From Galeruca laticollis (Eukaryota > Arthropoda > Insecta > Coleoptera > Chrysomelidae), in the NCBI GenBank assembly GCA_963921935.1, contig OY998176.1:85538960-85602959 (forward strand): a stretch of 64,000 bases of DNA, in the 5' to 3' direction. Both the position numbers and the translations under genes were made by a program. The notes below the pieces were generated by a model. The model had not been told where the DNA came from and did no database searches. It saw only the letters and a list, made by a program, of their open reading frames with translations. Position 1 is the first letter of the stretch. Each line of letters starts with the position of its first letter. Positions 32,303-42,675 of this stretch are shown in pieces.

Positions 32303-34421
32303 AGCTAGTTCGATGGAAAATATAATTTTGACTAATAATAATCAGCTGAAACCAGAAATTTATATTTTTGGACTTACGATGGTTCTGAGATACAGAAGAA
32401 GAAGGAAAAAGGAAGAATGAGATGATTAAACTAAAGAATGGAATAAAGCTAGAGGGAATATATAGAAAAAAGATTTGTGAAAGAGACGGGCTTGGTTGAA
32501 AACTTTTAAACAAACAGAAAAAAATAAGGTCTGAATATTGGACACGTCTACTTGTAAGCTATATAAACTTCATATCAGCAGAGAAGTTTTGCTTGGAATT
32601 ATGTTGCAATAGAGATAAAACTTTATACGTATCAACAGTGTCCTTTTTTATTCCCTTGCAAACGAGATTAATATATAATTCAACACCTTAGTACAAATCT
32701 TCAAAGCTTCGAGTAAACTTTGTTATTCTTATTGCTCTTTCAGTTGTGTAATTGAAAGCGTAATAACAAGATAATATTTTGTTTGCCCCGCTTAAAAACT
32801 ACTCTAACTAGCTCTATTTAATGTAATCGTGTTGTTGTAAACATGTACTGAACGTGCCTTTTGTGTTAAATTATAATAAAAAACGTTCCCTTTCGACAAA
32901 AAAAACAACCAATCGTTTGTCGAATTTTTCAAGTAGACAATTAACAATACGACAATTAAATTAGAATAATGAGCCAGCTTAAAAGCAGATACTCCTTACT
33001 AAAACAATTAATTTAATTAAACGACACAAACAGCGTCGTTAAAGACAATCCGAGTTGGCTGTATAGCATTCGGCTTCGACTGTTTTCAAAGCCCACTCTG
33101 CAAAGAGGGCAGAGGGTAATAGTTTGTAGTGGTTCGAAGTCTATTCACGACATATGGCGTTACTCGGGCACTGATTTTTGCAGATTCTTTGAAGCGTTCA
33201 GGCCACACAATAAGTTTAGTTGTTCATTTTGTGTCCTGCTGCGATTTGTACGAAAATAATTATAGAATCGAACAATAATGTGTGGTTTTAGGGAGAGATT
33301 GATTTTTATCATAAAGAATTTTGTAACTTAAACTGTTAATTTAGTATACTGAATCAATACGCTACGAGTGTTATATAAATCAATGAAAATAAAAATATAA
33401 ATTTTTTTGTGAACCTAATAGACAGTAAGTCACTATTAGTGTAACAACTTGACGTAGTGAAGATAAAATCAATTAATGCCTCGTGTTTTTGTTTTCACCT
33501 GGTAAAAGAGGAATTGCAATTTCTTCCTTATCTGTATCGCCGATAAAGATCACGGACTAATTGCAAAAAAAACGTTAAACCAACTATGCAAAACGTTCTA
33601 ACCATTTACTTATGGATGGAAAACATCGCTCTAATTGAAATCATTGAAAGCAATCGAGTAAATTTTTGTAAACCGGTTCGTTGTAGCGGAGAAAACACAT
33701 ACAAAACACTTATTAATAAATAACAGGCTTCGCATGTAGTCCAGCAACATACTACTAACGGATGCCATTCGACTTTTTCTGCACTTTTCAATTAGCCTTC
33801 TCGAATACCGATTCAAATAGCCAGTAATGAATATAAATTCGATTTGAGCGGTCTACAGCAGTTCCTATAAACACGGTTGATACTGAAAAATCTTATTAAG
33901 TAGGTTAAGAAATACCTTATCGGGTCGTTATATAGATATAATATAATTACACGAAACACATCATATGTTTTTACTTTAATAAAAAAGATAGTTTATCATT
34001 AATATTGAATTAATACCTAGTACGATGAAAAAAGTAGTAAATATGTACACCATCTTGGAATTTGAAGATAATTATTATAGTAATTTTTTTTATATCACTA
34101 AGCTGATGGAAACACTTGGATGTGTAACTAATGAATCATCTTCTTCTACGTCTCCAGATAAACATGCGATCCCAGAGAATAGTTTTATTAGGTCATGTTC
34201 TGATTCAAATAAAAATGTTTTATTCAGATTTGGTCAATCTATCGGGAACATGTATTTTCTCCAAAAATAAATGATTTAATCACATTTCAGGTAGAATTTA
34301 CAAGTTAATGTGTTTTATTAACAATTTCTACCTATTCTATTTCTAATAAATGTAAAAACATTTAAGGGACGTACGGAAACATTTTTATTTAATCTTTAAC
34401 TACCGTCGGTTTAATTATTGT
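32303..34421. other. Unassigned; GC-richer block at 33030-33210
   Basis: No supported gene. The block 33030-33210 stands out by composition (CGAGTTGGCTGTATAGC, CTCTGCAAAGAGGGCAGAGG) and could be a promoter, old repeat or untranslated exon; no frame supports coding. Open frames at 33606-33816 (-) and 34025-34270 (+) match nothing I know. Confidence 0.3.
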
Positions 34422-34424
34422 AAA

Positions 34425-34434
34425 CCTAACCTAA
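34425..34434 (+). repeat. Telomere-type (CCTAA)2 at the 3' side of the R1-like LINE
   Basis: Two perfect CCTAA units in AACCTAACCTAATCC. On their own they would be chance, but a six-unit tract in the same orientation stands at the other end of the LINE (38636-38665). Confidence 0.5.
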
Positions 34435-34436
34435 TC

Positions 34437-34754
34437 CTTTTTTTCTGGGGGGGGGGAGGAAATCTTCATAAAGACACCTGGAAAAATAGCCCAGGGTGTG
34501 GGGAACTGAAGGAGACAAATCAATGACGGTCGAAGCTGTAATCGTCATAAAACCGGGTTCAGGTAGCCGGCCCACTAAAACCCCACCCACCCGACCAGCC
34601 CGGAACCCCCCTTTGGGTATAACATCAGACTGACCAGTCACTCCCATACATACTCACGATTTCCAGGGTTGAAGGTTTTTCTTTTCCAATGCTCATAAAC
34701 TCACTCACCGTTTTCCATCCACTGTTACTCAATAGCATTCTTTCAAACACATTA
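34437..34754 (-). pseudogene. R1-like LINE, 3' portion beyond the DD82E insertion
   Basis: Minus-strand frame NVFERMLLSNSGWKTVSEFM then GKEKPSTLEIVSMYGSDW to a stop at about 34625, followed by a GC-rich stretch with a run of ten G/C at about 34446. It lies in the same orientation as the ORF1 fragment at 37212-38635, and the transposon between them has TA on both sides, so I read both as one element. Sequence expected of ORF2 is absent, so this may be a 3' UTR joined by deletion. Confidence 0.45.
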
Positions 34755-34756
34755 TA

Positions 34757-37211
34757 CTCGATAGTCGAAATTCTGTAAAGTGACTCATCGCTCTTACTGT
34801 CCATAAAATCAGTTGCAGAAGCGAACTTCATGAGCGCATCATTTTTGAAGGGTTCTTAATAGTCCTAAATAAAAAATAAATAGAAAATGTTCTTGTACGC
34901 TCTGGCGTTTAAATTTGAGAGAACAGAAATACGAAATTATTATGGTAGGTATCATTATGTATATACAGGGTGTTACCAAGAATAATACACATTTTTAAGG
35001 ATGAGCTATAATAAGATGTATATAAAAAAGTCGATAGTCGAAATTCTGTAAAGTGACGTCATCGGTTATCTACCGATTTAAAGTGAACTCCATGAGCGTA
35101 TCATAGTTTAAGGGTGCGAATACTGAAATATCTGGAATTTCAATTTTTAACATTTGAAATAATAACTTATCACAAGTTGTTCATAAGTAAGTTAAAACAA
35201 AATAAAAAAATGTTTAAAAGTCAATTCCAACTTACTACTACTAAAACTAAAAAAAAGTTGTTTGTCAAGACCAAAATAAATTACCAATAAGTATAGGTAT
35301 GTTGCGAGGTCACTTGTAAAATGTCTGACTAACTGGAAGCGGTATCACTCCCTGACGACTCCTCAGAATCATCGCTTTCTCCTCCTATATCGATAATGAG
35401 TGGTTCCGTCATTACTTCTACACGTATGTCTAAATCCCAAAACTTTATTTCTTCTTTTAATACGTGTTGAATACATTTACGCCAACTCTCAGCAGTAACG
35501 GTATGCAGCGCCTCGTCAAACAGTTTCTCAACGTCAGCCATTTTGAATGTACTGTTTTTTCTCGCAACATAATTTTTCACTTGGGCCCAAACCAGCTCGA
35601 TGGGGTTTAACTCACAGTGGTAGGCAGGAAGTCTAACAACTGAGACGTTGAAATCTTTCGCCATTTCATCGACAACGTACTTAATATAACTGCTTTTATG
35701 TTTCCGTACGAGAGATAATAATTCAACTTTTAGCATTGCCTCGTTGTGCGGAATGCTTTTACTCTCTAACCAATCAATTATAACCCTCTTGCGGCTAGCT
35801 GAAGTAGGTATTTGCTCCAGTCGACGAGAGTGGTATGAAGCATTATCCATAACTATCACTGAACCAGGAGTCACATTTGTTAAAATTGATCTAAACCATG
35901 TTTCAAACCGGTTACCATCCATCTCTTCATGGTAATCGACAGTTTTTTTGGACTGAAAACTTAGTAATCCACCTTCTACAAATCCTTCCTCGCTGCCAAT
36001 GTGAGTGATAATCAGTCGACGTCCTTTCCCAGAGGGAGCTTTTAAACCGGAAGAGAAACCCTCCATAAAGGCTTGTCGATTGCTTCGTATATTCATGTCT
36101 TGCCACACTTTTGACACAGTGTGGCCTTCATTTAACCATGTTTCGTCAAGATAATATATGTGCCGTCCTTCGTTACGAAACTATCGTATCTGTTTTAAAT
36201 AATTTCTCCTCCATTCCACAATGTCATTTCGTTCAATTAAGGCACTGTTTCTACTTCTTGTTTGGTAACGAAAATTCATTAATTTTAAAGTTCGTCTCAA
36301 AACTTTATCACTGATGTTTGGTAAAGTATCATCAGCTTCTATTACCTTGCTCAATTTAGCTACCGAGGGGATTTCATTCCTAAAATAAAAAGAATGTATT
36401 TCCCTACGTATAGCATTCCGTGTTTGGTCGTCCAAAACAATTTTCTTTCTTCCCCTACTTTCCGGTTTACAGTTTTCACCTCGTTCTCTTGTCAAAGATC
36501 CGTCCCGCGATTTCTTTAGAATATTGTATATAGTACTCTCAGAAACTTTAGTTAAATAACTGCACTTAATCACAGCGTCACTAACACCCAACTGTTTGTC
36601 CATGGCACGCAGTCCTTCGTACACATTTAATATGAGGACTTTTTCTTCCCGAATTAAATTGTTACGACGCCGTTTTTTATCGCCAACACCGCTACACTCC
36701 GCCATTATTGTCACTAAATATACCGATATAAATATTACAATAAATACCAATAATAACCGATTTATCACACAAAACCACAACACAAATACTGATGTTACGC
36801 TCATGAAGAGAATAAACACCTCACATAACTGTTTACTATCACTGTCTCATTCGCGTAGCTCGATCTATCTATCTCGTTCTCAAAGCCGGAACATTGAAGC
36901 GACTCTCCAACATTGTCAAATCGGCGAGTTTTTCACAACAAACTTTGCGTTCAAGAAGTATACATAAACACTTTATTTCACATTTCAAGTAAACTAATTA
37001 TTATTAGTCTGCTTGAAATTTGAAATAAATATATTAAATTGGTATTGACTTAATTACATTGCATCTTTTGTACCTGAAATATTGACACAATGGATTTGAA
37101 GTGTATTTATAAAATACAGCATTTCTCTCTAGAATACATATGGCAACTGCGCTTTAACCAAAGTGTTGATTAGATAGCTCTGACTCACTTTACACAATTT
37201 CGACTATCGAG
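34757..37211 (-). mobile_element. DD82E-type (IS630/Tc1/mariner superfamily) DNA transposon
   Basis: The ends are inverted repeats beginning CTCGATAGTCGAAATT, then TGTAAAGTGA after one base difference. The right end (37164-37211) carries the reverse complement. TA flanks both ends (34755-34756 and 37212-37213). Total 2455 bp with a single transposase on the minus strand. A second copy of the left terminal sequence, TCGATAGTCGAAATTCTG, occurs internally at about 35029, with similarity continuing for about 75 bp (CCATGAGCGTATCAT-like). The left end is thus duplicated. It is inserted in an R1-like LINE. Confidence 0.8.
35329..36705 (-). pseudogene. DD82E transposase, one in-frame stop
   Basis: Cuts and joins its own element. 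Start chosen at 36705 (MAECSGVGDKKRRRNNLIRE); the upstream open frame is hydrophobic and unlike the family. Residues about 15-100 form the DNA-binding helix-turn-helix (VLILNVYEG...SESTIYNILKKSRDG), then a basic linker (ESRGRKKIVLDD). The DDE core has IYYLDETWLNEG (D1), VIVMDNASYH (D2) and LPAYHCELNPIELVWAQVK (E). I count 82 residues between D2 and E, against 34-41 in classical Tc1/mariner, which places it in the DD82E group. The tail is acidic (GESDDSEESSGSD). About 458 codons. One TAG at 36181-36183, just before FRNEGRHIYYLDE, is the only defect I see, so it is recent. Confidence 0.85.
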
Positions 37212-38635
37212 TATAGTGTCTGCGAAGGCTAGAGCAGCTCGGATCGCCTTCCTGACTCTCTCGGCCATTTGCATGCCTCCTTTCATCTCCAGGGCTACAC
37301 CACCCTTTGTTTGGTGCACCCTCCTCATCTGTACTGCCTCGCAACCGCCAACCGTCAAGCGAAGGTTCTTCACAAAATCGGCGTATGTACAGTATGACAT
37401 CACATACACCCTTGCCTCTCTCCCTGTGGGTTGGGGCACCACACCACCAGTCATCTCTTTTTTTCCACACAACCGCACACTTATATGGCTCCCTTTCAGT
37501 GCCTTTCGGGACTTCTCCAGTCCCAAGCATCCCATTGGCGGCACTGCCACAATCGTCCTTCCCTCATAACTCATCATTCGTCCTGATTGCAAAGCTGCTT
37601 TATAAAATCTAGCAGCTTCTTCGCATTCGTTCTCGCCCACTCCAGGAGATACACCAGTTTATAAATTAGTTTTCTTTGTTCTCTCCTCCAGCCACTAATG
37701 ACGGGAAGTGTGCCGAGCTCAGGATATCTATCGACACATGGTCCCGTCAGCCTACCATCCGTCTGCACATATACTGCGAGATCCGATACCACCGATGAGG
37801 GCTCCCGTCAGTGGTCTCGATTCGCTCATACATTCCGTTAACCCATTTCTCGTCCGCTAGCTGCAGCAGCTCCTCCATACTACTTTCACTCACTTTCATT
37901 ATTCTCTCCATGAGTTCATTCACTCTCTGTTTTTCAGTTCTTTCATTCCAACTTCCATACCCACACTTACCAGTTTGGCTGGCCTCTTTGCGGACCCAGA
38001 TCCCGACATTTTATTCTGCGTCGACGAAGTAATCACCCTACTGGCAATCTCTATTTTTTCTTGCGCGCAACCCATTCTTACCGTAGCTCGCTCGATCGTC
38101 GGCATTGACGAACGAGAAGCCAGTGCCCCCTTCTTAATTTCACTCTTCGTGTTTTGGTGTTGGAGCTTCATATGGTACAGCTCCACCACCTTCTTCTTCA
38201 AACCGTCCATCTGACGCTTTAACACGTCGAACTCGGTGGATTCTTTTAAGGAATTGTCGGAGGTTCCCGACTTTTTTTCTTTTATTCCCCCTGCCGGGGG
38301 GTATGGAACAGGTCCTCAACTTCCACTTCCTTTAGCGTTTCCCTCTCTGGAGTCCTCCGCAGAGAACTCCGGGGAGTAAAAACTTCCACATCCTCTCCAC
38401 TTTTTTAAAAAAAATCTGCAACTTCCATATAAAGTCCCACGAGTTTGTTAGCTATCCGGTCCAGCGGCGCAATGCTCTCATGCCCCACTGAGGCGACTTC
38501 AATACTTGGGGAGGTCACCAGGTATACCGAAGGGATCTTTCGTTGTGCTCTAACACTCGCACCTTCCCTGCCATTGAAACGATGCCTTACACCATAGTAA
38601 TTGGGATTATTCCATCGAGGTTCACTCCTCTAGAA
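37212..38635 (-). pseudogene. R1-like LINE ORF1 (gag-like) relic
   Basis: From the 5' side: VYLVTSPSIEVASVGHESIA then PLDRIANKLVGLYMEVADFF, VEVFTPRSSLRRTPERETLK, and a coiled-coil-like LKRQMDGLKKKVVELYHMKL. After shifts, VNELMERIMKVSESSMEELL, then RTIVAVPPMG, VYVMSYCTYADFVKNLRLTV and MRRVHQTKGGVALEMKGG, an RNA-binding-like fold as in gag-type ORF1 of R1/TRAS-like LINEs. Zinc knuckles expected after this are not seen because the DD82E element interrupts at 37211. Stops and shifts at several points. Clade assignment is inference from the ORF1 style and the telomere-type flanks. Confidence 0.6.
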
Positions 38636-38665
38636 CCTAACCTAATCTAACTTAATCTAACCTAA
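38636..38665 (+). repeat. Telomere-type (CCTAA)6 tract
   Basis: Six pentamers in exact register: CCTAA, CCTAA, TCTAA, CTTAA, TCTAA, CCTAA; three substitutions in 30 bp. TTAGG is the ancestral arthropod telomere repeat. The tract abuts the 5' end of the R1-like LINE. Confidence 0.8.
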
Positions 38666-39945
38666 CTAGTGATATTTAGTGAAACGGGGAAAGAGCTCTT
38701 ACTAATTGAAGTATACAAATTCGTTCTCCGCTAGATTTTGATTCTAGTTCAAAGGCCCTAAAATAATTTTGGAATTTAATAATCAATTACATTAATATTA
38801 TAATGGTAGAAATTGTTATTTCTTTAGGATATTTTAAGATTTATTTTGTAACATGCCGTTGCGACATGTTTCAATTTTCATTAATTATTTAGGAGCGTTA
38901 CTTATTCTTCGGCTACTCCCACCTCTAATTAAAAATCAATTTATTTCAAATGTTATGATCGCGTCGAATGACCGTTATTACATTCGTAAAAATTCTATTC
39001 AAACGACGATTCCCAGTCTCAGTTGAGGTAATAAAAAATACTGTAACTGAGGCCGAAATCACCACCTGAGCAGAGTTCCAAGGCCGGGTAAAGCTTAAAT
39101 GGTGACAAGTTTCACTATCTTCGAAGACAACTCGATCTTACCGTTTTGGCCTGATTGCATGTTGAATTTTATACCTCAAAAATTACATATAATAAAATGA
39201 GTTTATGAACTTCTTTGGCAAAATTACAAACACCCATTTTATCATCTGATTATTTCTCTTTTGGAAAGAAGATTTTTTAACTGAATTTTCGTAATTACGT
39301 TGTTAACTTGTTACGTCTTTTGATTCTTCCTATGTTAGTTTTATTATTCCGCTTTCTTGTCCAAATCTATACCTCACAATCTGCGTGTAACTACCCATTT
39401 TCGAGGAGAACATTTTTTTGTGTTTTTATCTTTATTCCAGGCTCTGTTTTTTTAATCTGTTGGACAGAGATATAGAGGCATAACTAAGTGGTTTCCTATA
39501 GGTTTTGCTTGATCTCAGATAAACTAGTATGAAATAACCCACAAACCAAAGTTTCAAACCCTAATTTTTTTATATATTCTTCCAACTTTACAGTTACAGT
39601 TTTTTAAGATAAATAAGTTCATATATTACAAAACGGTTTTATACAAAATATTCAACCCACATGTTCATTAGATAACTTCAGCAAACTATGTATAAAAACA
39701 GAAATTGACTTGTGTATTTTTCAAATAATTCTTATCTACTTAAAACATAAGGCTTCCGAAATTATTAAAAAAGAATTTGTCAAGTTTAACAAACCCAACT
39801 TTGAATTATCAGTCGCCAAATCAATTCAGCAAAAATCAAAGTAAAATAGTCTTATTTTCACAAAAGCAGATACGGTAATAGCATTATATAAATATTATAT
39901 ATTAAAAACCAACAATTTTATACAGTCAGGCAATCTTGAGACCCT
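38666..39945. other. Unassigned AT-rich DNA
   Basis: No supported gene. Possible upstream Penelope remnants between 39590 and 39900 are too degraded to name. Confidence 0.35.
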
Positions 39946-40330
39946 TAAAAAAGACAACTAACAAATTTCAGAAGAAAATCAAATTCACAGTCTAAATCTT
40001 CAAAATTAAACAAACCAGAAGTTCATAAATTAAAATGTGGTAATGACAAATGTGATAAAATTTATATCGGTAGAACTTTCAGAAATTTTAAAACTAGAAT
40101 TTCAGAACACAAACGTAGCTATGACAACAAAAAATTAAATTCTACTTAATCAAATCATTTATTAGAAAACCAACACATTTGAAATTTCACATGGAGAATC
40201 TAAATCCTTTAAATTAAATCTTTTAGAAGCTATAAATAAAGACAAATATTCAGGTAACCTTCTTAACGACCAAATAGATATCAACCATTCTCCCTTATTA
40301 AACCTATTAACCTAGAAGATAGTTTAGGAA
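39946..40330 (+). pseudogene. Penelope-like GIY-YIG endonuclease relic
   Basis: Plus-strand reading KPEVHKLKCGNDKCDKIYIG then RTFRNFKTRISEHKRSYD, a stop, and SNHLLENQHI. This is the C-terminal GIY-YIG nuclease of Penelope elements with its embedded zinc-binding CG..KC...H pattern and R..FKTRI..H helix. Stops follow. It is a different copy from the Penelope pair at 54.0-56.8 kb and more diverged. Confidence 0.6.
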
Positions 40331-42675
40331 TGATTGTAGTGAATGAATTTCCAAGTAAACTTGTTCAATACTTTTCTTAATATTCGTAGAATTCCTTATT
40401 TATGCACCATTACATTTAAAAAAAATTCATTATACCTTCACTTGTTTGATAAATCTACTATGTTAGCGAAACGTTTAAATTGAACATTAGTTAAAATATG
40501 ATGAAGATTTAAACAAATTAAATTGTTTTATTTTATCATTCAGTATAGATCTTCATTAAGTAAAAGCCTCATCTATTCAAGAGTTATAATTATTGGGTCT
40601 TTGTTCTCTGGAACTTTAACTGCAGTTTATCCAAACAATTTAAACATTTACATGTTTAGAAAACTTCTAGAAGCTTCTGCATTGTATGTACGTACTGAAA
40701 ATAAAATATTTCTCAAAAATAATTAATTTTGTCTATTATCAAATAATCAAGACGGACTCAGGAAGCACAACATATATAAATGCAATAAACAATCAAATAG
40801 ATAATATAAATCTGTTTTACGATGCAGTCAGCCTACCAAAAATTAAGTGTATACAAGAATTGATTTTAGTACCAATTCAAAGTGTAGATGATACTAATTT
40901 TACCATCAGTAATGACAACATGGTTGTGTTAATAGTGACATTAATGTAACACAGTCGATAATGGAATGGATATTAAATACTTCCAAAATCAAAAAAATAA
41001 TCAATCGTAAGATACAAATTTAGAAATAAATTGTTCCCACTTTTACTATTGTTATAAATCATTTTAAAACTGTAATGAAAGACCGAACAAATTACTAAGC
41101 ATTTATGGCTTTTACTTTACTTTTACTTAATTTGTCGATTAACTAAAAACACCCTCTCGTAACTTTCGGCGGCGATTTTCATGTAAAAATTAATATTCTG
41201 GGGCAGGTTGCGGTTCTGGCTGACATGAAGTTTAGCTAGAACTAGCCAAATAATAACTCGCAAAGGGGTTCATCTGCCACCAGGGCGTAATTAGGCACGA
41301 AAATGTTCAGCGTGTATAGTATTATGGCAACGTTTAACGATTAGCTGCATGTGACGTTGTCTAATACTCAAAAAATTCTTAGTAAATACAACTTCAGTTT
41401 AGTTTGAGGTTGAAGTAAATTGGTAATTTTAAATAGGGAATGATTTAATTCTTGTATTTTTGGTGTTTATTTTATTTCTTGGAAACATCTAAGATTCCAA
41501 ACTTCTCACCTATTTCTTCCTCTTATTACTTATGTCTTGAACATGGTATAAAAATCACTTATAGTGATAATTATCTTCAAGAATATTTTTTTACAAATAC
41601 TTTTTGAAGTAAATTGATCATTTGAAAACATGACAACATTGCGTCCTTGTCTTTCAAGCTAGAAACGAAGAATAAGCAACATCTGCGGAGCATATGTAAT
41701 CCAATCCCTACACCATACCGTCTAGCACTTATCTCCTTCAAAAAAACCACATGTTTACACTAGGTTCAATTAGTAAGAGCTCTAATATGAACTAGGATTA
41801 TTTATTAGCCAAAATAAATAATTTCTTGCGTTCGAAAATGCTTTTCTTTTATGGTTTTATGTTCTCGATCGATGACAGGTTTATTGAATGCTGTTATGAA
41901 GAGGTGATTTGTTTTCCATATTTTGAAGGGATAATGGCACACTATTTAGTAAACAAGTGAGACCACGATGTTGAGAGCTTTTTTTACTCGGTCGCTCAAC
42001 TTAGTGTTAGCTGAACCGTCGATAAAAAGAAAATGTGAGAGGTATCAAAAACAAAATTTTTAATTCAAAACCTAGTATATTGTGTCTACTATATGGCTCG
42101 AATAAAGGGGGTAGGTAGGAGTGAGATATATCAACCCTTTTTGGGAAGGACAATGTTGCCAGTTGATTTTATAAATATTTATTAAACTATGAAAACTAAA
42201 ATATAAAGGATTTGTTATTAATTTTCAAAATGGATCTATCAAAAGTACAAAACGAAAAGAAATTCTTGTAATGCAAGACATCTTCTGCTATTTGGATTTT
42301 TAACGAAGCTTTTCGAATACCAGTTTTTTAAGAACAAAAGGAGATAAAAAATATGTAATATATTCTGCATTTGGTACGTTAATCTGTTTTATTACATTTG
42401 TTATGTGAGTAATTCTTTTTCAGCTCCATAGATTAGATTGGGGTGAATATGAAGACAATATTTCTGTTATAATACCACTTGGAATACCTTAATTTATTAA
42501 TTTTAATCATTTGACTATTTAAAATATCTTAATTTGACACGTATCTTACAGTAGAGTCTCAACTATTATAGTATTTCTCCAATCTCTTGGTGGAAAACTA
42601 GCCTAACTTGAAGTTCTATACGTAACAGAGCCTTTTTTACAATTTACAATTATGTGTTATGAAGGAAGGTAAAAC
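40331..42675. other. Unassigned; mixed-composition block at 41150-41390
   Basis: No supported gene. The block 41150-41390 (GGCGGCGATTTTCATG, GGGGCAGGTTGCGG, CCACCAGGGCGTAATTAGG) is richer in GC than its surroundings; no frame or repeat explains it. Frames at 40523-40949 are not recognised. Confidence 0.3.

Noticed and set aside
33606..33816. Two overlapping 61-codon minus-strand frames, one with VEWHPL
   Set aside because: No family motif beyond a short chance match; frames overlap each other and lack context.
37216..38214. Several plus-strand open frames of 70-117 codons
   Set aside because: Antisense shadows of the R1-like LINE ORF1; no motif of their own.
40440..40500. Hammerhead ribozyme near the Penelope relic (GCGAAACGTTTAAAT)
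   Set aside because: Penelope elements can carry hammerheads, but the CTGATGA core and pairing stems are not present in order.
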